Positions 23,261-31,828 of a stretch of DNA of 64,000 nt are shown here, one piece after another. Below the pieces are notes generated by a model. It worked only from the letters and a program-made list of their open reading frames with translations. It did no database searches and was not told the origin of the DNA. The stretch comes from Feifania hominis (GTDB lineage: Bacteria; Bacillota; Clostridia; Oscillospirales; Feifaniaceae): assembly GCF_014384765.1 (NCBI RefSeq), contig NZ_JACRSP010000001.1, forward strand, positions 558,001-622,000, given 5' to 3'. Position 1 is the stretch's first letter. Each line of letters begins with the position of its first letter. A program made the translations under genes and the position numbers.

Positions 23261-23309
23261 AAGCAAAGCCGCCCTGCTGAATTTGTCGTTCAGCAGGGCG
23301 GCTTGCTTG
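23261..23309 (+). terminator. Terminator after the element D regulator
   Basis: A long stem (AGCCGCCCTGCTGA with TCAGCAGGGCGGCT, extended by AAGC/GCTT) starts 3 bases after the regulator stop. It parallels the hairpin in element C. Confidence 0.85.
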
Positions 23310-23351
23310 CCCTTTGCAATCATTCTCTTGTGTGGCCGGGTTGAAACGAAT

Positions 23352-23369
23352 AGTATCAATCCAGTATCA
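23352..23369. repeat. Right arm-type sites of element D
   Basis: AGTATCA at 23352-23358 and 23363-23369, 11 bases apart, ending 60 bases before the guaA core. Confidence 0.65.
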
Positions 23370-23428
23370 CAAGGCAAAGTGACAGGTCAAAAACCCTGTA
23401 TTCATGCGGGTTTGAGCCGTTTTGACGG

Positions 23429-23441
23429 TTATTCCCATTCG
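23429..23441. repeat. Right attachment core of element D (3' end of guaA)
   Basis: TTATTCCCATTCG is the Glu-Trp-Glu-stop end of the canonical guaA, plus one base. Confidence 0.7.
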
Positions 23442-24961
23442 ATCGTCGCCGGCGGTTTTGATGTGATGTCATAGACAATGCGGTTGACATGTTTGACCTC
23501 GTTGACAATTCGATTTGACACCCGCTCGAGAATATCGTAGGGAATTCTCGCCCACTGTGCAGTCATAAAATCGGTGGTGGTCACAGCCCGCAGCGCGAGC
23601 GTGTAGTCATAGGTTCGCTCATCCCCCATGACGCCGACACTGCGCATATCGGTCATTACGGCAAAGTACTGGTTGATCTCTCGCTGGAGCCCCGCGCGCA
23701 GAATTTCGTCGCGGAAAATAGCGTCCGCCTCGCGCAGAATGTCGAGCTTCTCACGGGTGACAGCGCCGATGACCCGCACACCGAGGCCAGGGCCTGGAAA
23801 CGGCTGGCGCCAGACGAGCGAATCGGGTAGCCCCAGCTCGGTGCCGAGTGCTCGAACCTCATCTTTGAAGAGCATGCGAAGCGGCTCAATAATCTCTTTG
23901 AAATCCACATAGTCCGGCAGCCCGCCGACATTGTGGTGGCTCTTGATAACGGCCGCCTCCCCCGCGCCCGACTCGATGACGTCGGGGTAGATCGTGCCCT
24001 GCACGAGATAGTCGACCCGGCCGATTTTTTTGCCCTCCTGCTCGAAGACGCGGATGAACTCCTCACCGATGATCTTTCTCTTTGTCTCAGGGTCTGCGAC
24101 GCCCGCAAGTCTGCTCAAAAAGCGATCCTGCGCGTCCACGCGAATGAAGTTGCTGCCAAACTGATTCTGAAAGATCTCCTCCACTTCGTCGCCCTCGTTT
24201 TTGCGCATCAGGCCATGGTCGACAAAGATGCAGGTGAGCTGTCTGCCCACAGCCCGGTGCAGCAGCGCCGCAGCCACCGACGAATCGACGCCGCCTGACA
24301 GCGCGCAGAGCACCTTACCATCGCCGACTTTCTCCCGAATTTCAGCAATGGAGCGCTGCGCGTAGTCCCGCATCTGCCAGTCGCCTTTGGCGCCGCAGAC
24401 ACGGTAGAGAAAGTTCTTCAGTATCTCGGTGCCCTGCTGTGTATGGAGCACCTCCGGATGAAACTGAACACCGTAGAGCTGACGTTCGGCGTTCTCCATC
24501 GCAGCGTAGGGACAGGTTGCGGTGGATGCCGTCGCCTGAAAGCCCTGCGGAAGCTTTAAAATCTGGTCCGTATGACTCATCCAGCAGACACCCTGCTTCT
24601 CAATGCCCTCAAAGAGAGGGCTGTTCAAATATTGGATTTCCGCCTTGCCGTATTCCCGATTCTGTACGCCGCCGACCTCACCGCCGAGCAGGTGGCTCAT
24701 CAGCTGCGCGCCGTAGCAAATTCCAAGCACCGGCACACCGAGCTCGAAGATCTCTCTCGGGCAACTCGGCGCCCCCTCGCCGTATACGCTTGCAGGGCCG
24801 CCTGTGAGGATAATGCCGATCGGGTGTCGTTCTCTGATCTGCTCCACGCCCATAGTGTGAGGCTTTACCTCGCAAAAAACGCTGCACTCACGCACACGGC
24901 GCGCAATCAGCTGATTGTACTGGCCTCCAAAATCCAAGATCAGAACATACTGGTTTGTCAT
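23429..24961 (-). CDS. guaA: GMP synthase (glutamine-hydrolysing)
   Basis: This enzyme converts XMP to GMP using glutamine and ATP in purine synthesis. The 510-residue product has an intact class I amidotransferase domain: LGICYGAQ with the nucleophilic Cys near residue 80, and VQFHPEV with the His and Glu near 168. The ATP-pyrophosphatase domain shows ALSGGVDSSVAAAL near 220, and the dimerization domain ends PPATIEWE. It lies 20 bases after the radical SAM gene on the same strand. Its last codons form the attachment core of elements C and D, and integration leaves the reading frame unchanged. Confidence 0.97.
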   Translation of the reverse strand: MTNQYVLILDFGGQYNQLIARRVRECSVFCEVKPHTMGVEQIRERHPIGIILTGGPASVYGEGAPSCPREIFELGVPVLGICYGAQLMSHLLGGEVGGVQNREYGKAEIQYLNSPLFEGIEKQGVCWMSHTDQILKLPQGFQATASTATCPYAAMENAERQLYGVQFHPEVLHTQQGTEILKNFLYRVCGAKGDWQMRDYAQRSIAEIREKVGDGKVLCALSGGVDSSVAAALLHRAVGRQLTCIFVDHGLMRKNEGDEVEEIFQNQFGSNFIRVDAQDRFLSRLAGVADPETKRKIIGEEFIRVFEQEGKKIGRVDYLVQGTIYPDVIESGAGEAAVIKSHHNVGGLPDYVDFKEIIEPLRMLFKDEVRALGTELGLPDSLVWRQPFPGPGLGVRVIGAVTREKLDILREADAIFRDEILRAGLQREINQYFAVMTDMRSVGVMGDERTYDYTLALRAVTTTDFMTAQWARIPYDILERVSNRIVNEVKHVNRIVYDITSKPPATIEWE

Positions 24962-24981
24962 CGACTTCTCCCCTTTTCTTC

Positions 24982-26667
24982 TTACGAATCCATATCAAAT
25001 TGATCGGTAATATCCATCATTTTGTCATATCTTTTGTCAAAAAGCAAGATCCTTGCAGGCTCATCCGGCCGGAGAGCGAAGCGGTGAATGGCGAGCTTTC
25101 TCCCGGCTGCCTTTCTGGTCTGCGGACCGTAGTCATCAATCAGCTCTCCCATGCGCTCAAAATCAGACAAAAAAGCCTTGGCGGCCCTGATAAATTCCGC
25201 ATCGTACTCCTCCGCAAGCAGTCCGCCCGGCGGATCGGGTAACCGCCGGATATGATCGAGACGCAGATACTCGAGAAAGGTGCCATAGTCACGCCGTGAA
25301 AGCATGGCAGACACGGCAGCGGCAAAGAGCTCATAGAGTTCCCGGATGCCGATTGCCCCTGTGAGGCGCCGCTCGTGCAGTGCGTCGCCCAATCGCTCCA
25401 TCAGCGAAAAAGGCGACGAAAAAAAGCGCTCCAAATAAGAGATGGAATGCTCAAAAAAGCCGCTGCATTTGATTTTCTCAAGCGCAAACTCCACATCCTT
25501 GAGACGGCGCAGCTCTTCAAAGCCAATCGCGTCGTTTCGGTAGACCTCAAAGGGCGGCCGGGCGCTCGAGACATAGCCGTAGCGCTGTGCCTCACGGGTA
25601 AGCGGCGTGCCGGGCAGCATTTTGAGAAAGCCGAGCTGAAAGTGATCCGCGAGCGGATAGACCGCATCAAACGACTGACCGAAGCGACGATAGTCCTCAT
25701 GGGGCAGGCCCGCGATGAGATCGAGATGCAGATGGATGTTGCCGGCGCTCTTGAGCCGCGCGATGTTCTCAAGCTCCCGCTCAATGGGGTTTGCCCTGTG
25801 CACCGCGCGCAGTGTCTCGGGATGGATGCTCTGAATGCCGATTTCAAACTGGAACCGGCCTTTCGGCACACGGCTGAGAAGTTCCAGAGTCTGTTCGTCA
25901 AAGAGATCCGCGCAGATTTCAAAGTGGAAGACACAGTCGGTCTCAAGCGCCGCAAATTCCTCGAAGAGACACCGGCACCTCTCGCGGTCGGCGTTGAACG
26001 TGCGGTCGAGAAACTTGATGACTTTCGCTCCACTACTGACAAGGTGCTTTACTTCACATATGACTTTGGGGAGCGGCGCGGCTCGAACGCCGCTGGTTGT
26101 CGCCGAGACGCAGTAGGCGCAGCCAAACGGGCAGCCGCGCGAGGTCTCGTAATAGAGCAGTCGGCCGCTTGCGATCTCCTGCTCGGTGTAGGCAAACGGC
26201 AGACATGCGAGATCCCCCGTCAGGCGAAAAGTGTCGTCATCCTGCTCATCCCAGACAATCCCCGGGGTTCGCTCTCGGCTTTCACTCTCCACTCGCCGCA
26301 GCAGCGGCTCGATGAGCTCCTCTCCCTCGCCGCAGAGTACGCAGTCGAACTGCGGCTGTGCGATAAGCTCCTTTGCGCTGTAGGAAACCTGCGGCCCGCC
26401 AAGTACTGTTGTCACCGATTTTCTCAGCTGCTTGAGGTCGGTGCAGAGCAGACTCACCTGTTCGATATTCCAAAGGTAACAGGAAAAGCAGTAGACATCC
26501 GCATGGGCATCGACCAGCCTTGCAAAATTTTCCGCGTAGAGATCGTTTACCGTCATCTCGCAAAACGACGCGTCAAAGCCCGCCGCGCAAGCAATCTGGC
26601 TGAGCTGGCGAACGGCCGGATTCATATGACAATATTTTGAATTGATGGAAACGAAAAGCGTTTTCAA
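24982..26667 (-). CDS. B12-binding-domain radical SAM protein with DUF4080-like tail
   Basis: This is a radical S-adenosylmethionine enzyme of unknown substrate. Residues 1-130 form a cobalamin-binding-like Rossmann domain (ADVYCFSCYLWNIEQ, VLGGPQVSYSA). The radical SAM barrel starts at about 170 with the cluster motif CPFGCAYC (Cys at roughly 182, 186 and 189) and contains FEIGIQSIHPETLRAVHR and DLIAGLPHEDY. The C-terminal 180 residues resemble DUF4080. The length (561) fits this group, often found in Clostridia. It precedes guaA with a 20-base gap, so the two may be co-transcribed, but no functional link is known to me. Confidence 0.85.
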   Translation of the reverse strand: MKTLFVSINSKYCHMNPAVRQLSQIACAAGFDASFCEMTVNDLYAENFARLVDAHADVYCFSCYLWNIEQVSLLCTDLKQLRKSVTTVLGGPQVSYSAKELIAQPQFDCVLCGEGEELIEPLLRRVESESRERTPGIVWDEQDDDTFRLTGDLACLPFAYTEQEIASGRLLYYETSRGCPFGCAYCVSATTSGVRAAPLPKVICEVKHLVSSGAKVIKFLDRTFNADRERCRCLFEEFAALETDCVFHFEICADLFDEQTLELLSRVPKGRFQFEIGIQSIHPETLRAVHRANPIERELENIARLKSAGNIHLHLDLIAGLPHEDYRRFGQSFDAVYPLADHFQLGFLKMLPGTPLTREAQRYGYVSSARPPFEVYRNDAIGFEELRRLKDVEFALEKIKCSGFFEHSISYLERFFSSPFSLMERLGDALHERRLTGAIGIRELYELFAAAVSAMLSRRDYGTFLEYLRLDHIRRLPDPPGGLLAEEYDAEFIRAAKAFLSDFERMGELIDDYGPQTRKAAGRKLAIHRFALRPDEPARILLFDKRYDKMMDITDQFDMDS

Positions 26668-26801
26668 AGCGGTTCCCCTTAATTTTGATCTTTTACCAGA
26701 TTCCTCATTTCATAATTGCCGTCAAGTTGAAAAAAATAGCAGTACAACCAAGGAAAGCAACCCTGAATATACATGAATTGAAACAAACAGGAGGAGTAAA
26801 A

Positions 26802-28139
26802 ATGTTCACTCGCAAATTGTGGTGCCGATTTGTGGCACTGCTGTGCGTCCTGCTGATGACAATTTCTCTCTCCGCCGTGGCGAGCTACCAGCTCACCGAC
26901 GGAAACAGTGTCATCACGGACAATATGATCGTCTACAAAAACGCGCTCTACAACACCGCCGTACAGTGGAGCGCCGATGATTTTTCCATTGAGTACGGCA
27001 CGATGGACGGCGATGATGTCGCTTCCGTCGTCATCACTGAGCTGCCGAAGATTGAGCATGGCACGCTGAAGTTGGGCGAGAAAGACGTCGTCGTCTTTCA
27101 GACCATCAAAAAGTCCAATCTCGGCAGACTGAAATTTGTTCCCGCCAAGGACTTTGAGGGTGTCACCTACTTTGTGTATCGGGCGTCCGACGGCGAAAAC
27201 CTCTCGGCGCCGGTCAAAGTCTGCATCAATTTCTCAGCCACTGTCAACAAGGCTCCCGAAACAAAGGACGTCAAGACCTCCACACAGAAAAATCTGAAGA
27301 TCACCGGGCGTATGAGCGCCTCGGATCCCGACAACGATGAGATGATCTTCACTGTCACCAAGGAGCCGAAAAAGGGCGAGCTCTACTACAATTCTTTCTC
27401 GAGCTCCTATGAGTATATCCCCCACGAGAACGCAACAGGTACCGACAGCTTCACCTATGAGGCAAAGGACGTCTTCGGCAATGTCTCAGAGCCCGCGAAA
27501 GTCACCATCAAAATCAACAAACCCTCCTCGGAGCTTGAATACGAGGATATGGCGGGAAGCTACGCTCACTACGCCGCGATCAAACTGGCGGAAAAAGACA
27601 TCATCCGCGGCGAAACCCTTGCTGGCAGCAACTTCTTCTATCCTGATGAGGAAGTTAGCCGCGGCGACTTTCTGGTCATGCTGATGAAAGCCTCTGACAG
27701 TGAGTTCGATATGAAGACCTCCGCCACCGTATCGCTCGCCGATGAGGAGCAGATGTCTCCCTTTGTCAAGCCCTATGTCAAAGCCGCCTTTGCAAGCGGC
27801 ATCGTCTCGGGCACGGCCGGCGACGTCAAGACTTTCTGCGCGCAGGACACAGTGACCCGCGCTGAGGCCGCGGTGATGATCAACAACATCCTGCAGCTTC
27901 CTGACGACACGGTCTTCACACCGACTTTTGCCGATGCCGATACCATTCCGACCTGGGCCACTGCGGCAGTCTCCAACCTCGGTCAGCTCAACATTTTAAA
28001 CGGCTATGAGGACGAGACCATCGGGGCCGATCGCCCCATGACCCGCGCCGAGGCCGCACAGGTGATCTGGCAGATGATGGAGTACCAGTCTAACACCAAG
28101 GACTCCGGAGGATTTTTGAGCGGGATTCTCTGGTTTTGA
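26802..28139 (+). CDS. Secreted protein with Ig/cadherin-like domain and SLH repeats
   Basis: This protein is probably anchored to the cell wall through S-layer homology repeats. The ATG at 26802 follows CAGGAGGAG and opens a signal peptide (RKLWCRFVALLCVLLMTISL). Residues about 35-150 have a beta-rich region. Residues about 150-250 form a cadherin-like/tandem Ig domain (SASDPDNDEMIFTVTKEPKK, TGTDSFTYEAKDVFGN). Two or three SLH motifs follow (AAIKLAEKDIIRGE, YVKAAFASGIVSG, FADADTIPTWATAAVSNLGQ, MTRAEAAQVIWQMM). The 445-residue product is transcribed divergently from the radical SAM gene and ends before a strong terminator. The ligand of the Ig domain is unknown. Confidence 0.85.
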   Translation: MFTRKLWCRFVALLCVLLMTISLSAVASYQLTDGNSVITDNMIVYKNALYNTAVQWSADDFSIEYGTMDGDDVASVVITELPKIEHGTLKLGEKDVVVFQTIKKSNLGRLKFVPAKDFEGVTYFVYRASDGENLSAPVKVCINFSATVNKAPETKDVKTSTQKNLKITGRMSASDPDNDEMIFTVTKEPKKGELYYNSFSSSYEYIPHENATGTDSFTYEAKDVFGNVSEPAKVTIKINKPSSELEYEDMAGSYAHYAAIKLAEKDIIRGETLAGSNFFYPDEEVSRGDFLVMLMKASDSEFDMKTSATVSLADEEQMSPFVKPYVKAAFASGIVSGTAGDVKTFCAQDTVTRAEAAVMINNILQLPDDTVFTPTFADADTIPTWATAAVSNLGQLNILNGYEDETIGADRPMTRAEAAQVIWQMMEYQSNTKDSGGFLSGILWF

Positions 28140-28174
28140 TTCAAAAGCCGCCTGTTTTCCATCCCCCCGTCTTC

Positions 28175-28203
28175 AGGGCAGTGCTATGCACTGCCCTCTT
28201 TTT
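28175..28203 (+). terminator. Terminator after the SLH protein gene
   Basis: GGGCAGTGC pairs with GCACTGCCC around TAT and is followed by TCTTTTTT. It overlaps the end of the convergent FAD reductase gene. Confidence 0.85.
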
Positions 28204-29263
28204 TGCTCGCAATGATCGGAATGCTGGCAAGGCCGCTGCCCATGACCAGCCGGCGCAGTACCGGCTGATACATGAACGGGCACTTGAGCACCTTGAGCAG
28301 GAGCTTTGCCCGGAGCTTGCGCGTCTTTGCGCGGTAGGCGCGGTTCTCCCGTGGGACGCCGCTGTTTAAAACCGAGGCGAGGGCGCTCGCGCTGCGAATC
28401 GCCGAGCTGATGCCCTCGAGGGAACTCGGGCTGATAAAACCGGCTGCCTCGCCAATCAGAAAGAGCCCATCCTGACCGCAGCAGAAATCACCCGGCTTTT
28501 TCGGGCGCAGCACAAGACAGGCCTCTGTCTTGAGAGGCTCGCCGAACTGAAAGCCAAAGCGCTCGGCGAGCTTTTCTTTCTGCCTTTCAAAGCGCTCGCG
28601 CGCTCGATCCTTTGGAAAGGCGCCGCCAAAGATAAACTGGCTGTCCTTTGAGATGGACCACGAGCAGCAGTCGCTCGTCTCGGGGTCAAAAATACAGGAG
28701 TAAAAGGGAGTGCCGTGTGACTCGGGAAACCACTGCTGAATGGAGAGATAGCTTCGTATGTCACGACGCGGATAGAATGTGCGGCGCACAATGGAGTTCG
28801 CCCCATCCGCGCCGACGACACGGTCCGCCGTGACGCTCACATCCCGGCCGTTCTCCCGATAGGTCAGAATAAAACGGCTGCCGCTTCTCCTCACGTCGGT
28901 GCAGACGCAGCCGGGGTGTGTCTCAATGTGTGACGGCAGAAGACCGAGCAGCCAGCGGTCAAATTTGTCCCGATCCAGATTGACGTAAAAGCGCTGATAG
29001 TGGCGGATCAGCCCCGTTTTCAGATCAATGGTCTTGACTGCGAAAATCTGCGGGTCAACCAGAACATCTTTGGGCAGCGTCAGATCAAATTGCGCGAGCG
29101 CTTTCTGTGCGTCGCCCGCCAAAAGCCCGCCGCAGGCCTTGCGGAACCCGCCGTTTTCCCGCTTTTTGTCAAGCGCAATCACACGAAAACGGCTGTCGAG
29201 CAGACGCGCGAGCGTCGCGCCGGCCGGGCCGAGACCGACGATTGCCACGTCGTAGTGCTCCAT
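28184..29263 (-). CDS. FAD-dependent oxidoreductase, geranylgeranyl reductase family
   Basis: This flavoprotein of the GGR/CbrA-like group probably reduces double bonds of an isoprenoid or related substrate. The 359-residue product begins with the dinucleotide-binding motif VAIVGLGPAGATLARLL (residues 6-22). It has the RVVGADGANSIVRR motif near 150 and the second FAD motif GLFLIGEAAGFISPSSLEGI near 270. Its ATG overlaps the RqcH stop by one base (TGATG), so it is the last gene of the operon that begins at 34063. The physiological substrate is unknown. Confidence 0.85.
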   Translation of the reverse strand: MEHYDVAIVGLGPAGATLARLLDSRFRVIALDKKRENGGFRKACGGLLAGDAQKALAQFDLTLPKDVLVDPQIFAVKTIDLKTGLIRHYQRFYVNLDRDKFDRWLLGLLPSHIETHPGCVCTDVRRSGSRFILTYRENGRDVSVTADRVVGADGANSIVRRTFYPRRDIRSYLSIQQWFPESHGTPFYSCIFDPETSDCCSWSISKDSQFIFGGAFPKDRARERFERQKEKLAERFGFQFGEPLKTEACLVLRPKKPGDFCCGQDGLFLIGEAAGFISPSSLEGISSAIRSASALASVLNSGVPRENRAYRAKTRKLRAKLLLKVLKCPFMYQPVLRRLVMGSGLASIPIIASKKEGSA

Positions 29264-31047
29264 CAGCTCACCCCATTTCCATCCACCCGTAGGCGCTGCG
29301 CTAGCTCCGGCGAGGGGGTGACATAGGCTGTCTTGTAGTGGACAAAGATGACTTTTCCCGGTCTGCTGCCCGCCGGTTTCTTGACGTTGCGCACCTCGGT
29401 GTAGCTGACCGGCACATTCTGAGACTGCTGTGACTTGCTGTAGGTCGCGGCGAGCACGGCCGCCTGCTCGAGCGTCTCATCGTCCGGCGTCTCGCCCCCT
29501 GTTACCACAATGACATGGGAGCCGGGCAGCCCCTGCGCATGCAGCCAGATGTCCTGTTTGGAAGCGAGCGTCAGGGTCAAATAGTCGTTTTGTGAGTTGT
29601 TTCGTCCAATCAGAATGCGAAAGCCCGACGTGGAGCGAAATTCCATAGGTTTTGAGATCTCCGGCTCGCGCTGTCTGCGCTTGGCCGCCCCCTTTTCCGG
29701 CCGCAGATAGCCGGCTGTCGTGAGCTCGCGGCGAATCTCGGCAATATCCCGCTCACTCTCAACGCTTGACAGACTGACCAGCACCGATTCAAGATACTCA
29801 AGTTCCCGCTCTCCCTTTTCAATCTGGGCGGTGAGCATGGTCTCAGCCGTCTTTGCTTTCTGATACTGCTTGAAATAGCGCTGGGCGTTTTGCGCCGGGC
29901 TCTTTGTGACATCGAGGGGAATTTTCACAAGGGGCGAACCCTCCTCGTAGTAGTTTGGCACCAGCGCATGCGGCGCGCCGCGCTCCACTGAGGCGAGCGC
30001 CGCCGTGAGCAGCTCGCCGTAGATGCGGTAGGTATCGCGATCTGTGCAGGCCGCGAGATCCGCGCGCTGCTTTTGAAGTTTTTTTGCCGTGCGCGTGACG
30101 GCCGAGCGGAGCATTTTGTCGAGAGCCGACGTCCGCTGACGCAGGCGCTCGTTTCGCTCGCGCGCGCCGTAGAAGTCCTCAAGCGTGTCGCAGTAGCTGC
30201 CCGGCTGCACCTGCCGGTAGAGCTGACCGTACTGCGTCAGCAGCAAAAAGGAGAAATCCACCGGCCTCTGGTCCTCATCATACAGGATGACCGGCGTTGT
30301 GTCGCCGCTCAACACGGCGTCAACAGTGCGCGCAAACTCCTGTGCGACTCTCTGCCGCTGCGCTTCGTGAAGCTCGCTGTAGAGCATATCGCAGGAGCCG
30401 AGCGCACGGCAGACAATTTCCCGGGAAATCAGCGGCGAAAACCCAATGGCGGCGTCGAGCACCACACGGTCGGCTGGTTTTTTCTCGCGGCACCCGCGCA
30501 GTGCGCTGAGAATTTCATCGAGCTGCGTCAGAGGATCGCGCTTGTTCTGTGCCGGCGGCAGCTCGTAGCGGGCGCCGGGCATGACGGTGCGCCGCAGCGA
30601 CTCGGAGAATTCGCTGCGCTTGAGCGCATCCACAATGCGCCCCTGTCCGTCGAGAAAAATCAGGTTGCTCTGTACACCGATGATCTCAAGAATCAGCGCG
30701 TACTGTGTCGGGTCGCCGAGCTCGTTTCGACTCTCGACGGTGAGCCTCACGGCCCGCTCAAAGCCAAGCTGACGAAGCTGCGTGATTCTGCCGTTTTGCA
30801 GATGCTTTCTCAGCAGCATACAGAACATCGGCGGCGCGGGCGGATTCTCCCGGTTCTCGCGGAGAAGACCGAGGCGTGGCGTGGTCCGGCTCGCCGAGAG
30901 CAGAAGTCGGAAATTTCCCTCCGCCCCCCTGCCGGAGAGCACGATCTCCTCGCGGCCGGGCATGGTGATTTTGTCGATTCTGGCCCCCGCGAGCGTCTCG
31001 TTCAGCTCGGCGGTCAGGCCGTGTAAAAATGCAGCGTCAAGCGGCAT
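29263..31047 (-). CDS. rqcH: RqcH/NFACT-family ribosome quality control protein
   Basis: RqcH binds stalled 50S subunits carrying peptidyl-tRNA and adds alanine tails that mark the nascent chain for degradation. The 594-residue product has the NFACT-N domain (ALTAELNETLAGARIDKITM-like start; VQSNLIFLDGQGRIVDA near 140). A long helical middle follows with coiled coil at about 350-440, then the NFACT-R domain (GFRILIGRNNSQNDYLTLTL, DIWLHAQGLPGSHVIV). It lies 20 bases after the Nif3-like gene and overlaps the FAD reductase start. The older name is fibronectin-binding protein FbpA. Confidence 0.92.
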   Translation of the reverse strand: MPLDAAFLHGLTAELNETLAGARIDKITMPGREEIVLSGRGAEGNFRLLLSASRTTPRLGLLRENRENPPAPPMFCMLLRKHLQNGRITQLRQLGFERAVRLTVESRNELGDPTQYALILEIIGVQSNLIFLDGQGRIVDALKRSEFSESLRRTVMPGARYELPPAQNKRDPLTQLDEILSALRGCREKKPADRVVLDAAIGFSPLISREIVCRALGSCDMLYSELHEAQRQRVAQEFARTVDAVLSGDTTPVILYDEDQRPVDFSFLLLTQYGQLYRQVQPGSYCDTLEDFYGARERNERLRQRTSALDKMLRSAVTRTAKKLQKQRADLAACTDRDTYRIYGELLTAALASVERGAPHALVPNYYEEGSPLVKIPLDVTKSPAQNAQRYFKQYQKAKTAETMLTAQIEKGERELEYLESVLVSLSSVESERDIAEIRRELTTAGYLRPEKGAAKRRQREPEISKPMEFRSTSGFRILIGRNNSQNDYLTLTLASKQDIWLHAQGLPGSHVIVVTGGETPDDETLEQAAVLAATYSKSQQSQNVPVSYTEVRNVKKPAGSRPGKVIFVHYKTAYVTPSPELAQRLRVDGNGVS

Positions 31048-31066
31048 GGTAAGCGCTCCCTCTCAA

Positions 31067-31828
31067 TCATAGATAGCAAATCAAATCCTCAAACACTGTG
31101 GAACGTGTCACGGAAAGCTCCGGAAAATGCTCAGTCAGAATCTGTGCGAGCCTCTCACAGATCGGGTTTTCTGTCTCAAAGTGGCCCGCGTCAACCAGGT
31201 TGAGCCCGCGGTCGGCGGCCGCGACAAACAGGTGGTGCTTGATGTCGGAGGTGACGAAGGTATCGATGCCAAGGGCCGCGAGCTCTTCCAGATACGAGCC
31301 GCCCGCTCCGCCGAGAACGGCGAGCTTGCAAACCGGTCGGCCTGCGTCATGAAACCGCACAGCGCCAAGCCCGAGCGAGTCCTTTAGATTCTCCAGAAAA
31401 TCACTCAGAGGCATGGCTTCGCGCAGAGTTCCCACGCGGGCAAAACCGTCGGCGGACACCGTGTACTCCCGCAGCCCGGCGAGTTGTGCCAGAATGTCGT
31501 TGACACCGCCCGCGGCCTTGTCGGCGTTGGTGTGCAGACAGATGGCGCTGATACGATTTTGAAGCAGCCGCACAATTCTACGGCCCGCCGGATCGTCGGC
31601 AACAATCTTTTTGGGCGGCTCAAAAAAGAGCGGGTGGTGGCTGACAATCAGCTCACAGCCAAGGCGTACCGCCTCATCAATGACTCCCTCGCTGATGTCG
31701 ATGGCAACAAGCACCCGGCTGACCTCAGCATCCCTGTCACCGACCAGCAAACCGACATTGTCCCATTCCTCCGCAAGTGTAAAGTCAAATTCCTTTTCAT
31801 ATAAAGCAAGAAGATCACGCACTTTCAT
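31067..31828 (-). CDS. Nif3-like dinuclear metal centre protein
   Basis: This member of the conserved Nif3/YqfO/GTP cyclohydrolase I type 2-like family binds two metal ions; its exact reaction is unsettled. The 253-residue product shows EEWDNVGLLVGD (residues 20-31), the metal motif VSHHPLFF (about 63-70), CLHTNADKAAGGVND (about 98) and the C-terminal DAGHFETE. The start at 31828 lies inside trmK, giving a 14-base overlap typical of this pair. A longer frame upstream lies wholly within trmK and is not used. Confidence 0.9.
   Translation of the reverse strand: MKVRDLLALYEKEFDFTLAEEWDNVGLLVGDRDAEVSRVLVAIDISEGVIDEAVRLGCELIVSHHPLFFEPPKKIVADDPAGRRIVRLLQNRISAICLHTNADKAAGGVNDILAQLAGLREYTVSADGFARVGTLREAMPLSDFLENLKDSLGLGAVRFHDAGRPVCKLAVLGGAGGSYLEELAALGIDTFVTSDIKHHLFVAAADRGLNLVDAGHFETENPICERLAQILTEHFPELSVTRSTVFEDLICYL

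Larger units (their letters stand above)
15652..23428. mobile_element. Element D: tet(W)-carrying integrative mobilizable element
   Basis: A 7.8-kb element at the 3' end of canonical guaA, bounded by cores at 15652 and 23429. AGTATCA pairs lie 103 bases inside the left core and 60 bases inside the right one. It encodes Tet(W)-type ribosome protection, a Mob/Pre relaxase, a RepA-like ATPase, MobC, a tyrosine integrase, an excisionase-like protein and an XRE regulator. No type IV secretion genes are present, so transfer would need a helper conjugation system. The recombination module is intact, so excision looks possible (inference). Confidence 0.8.
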
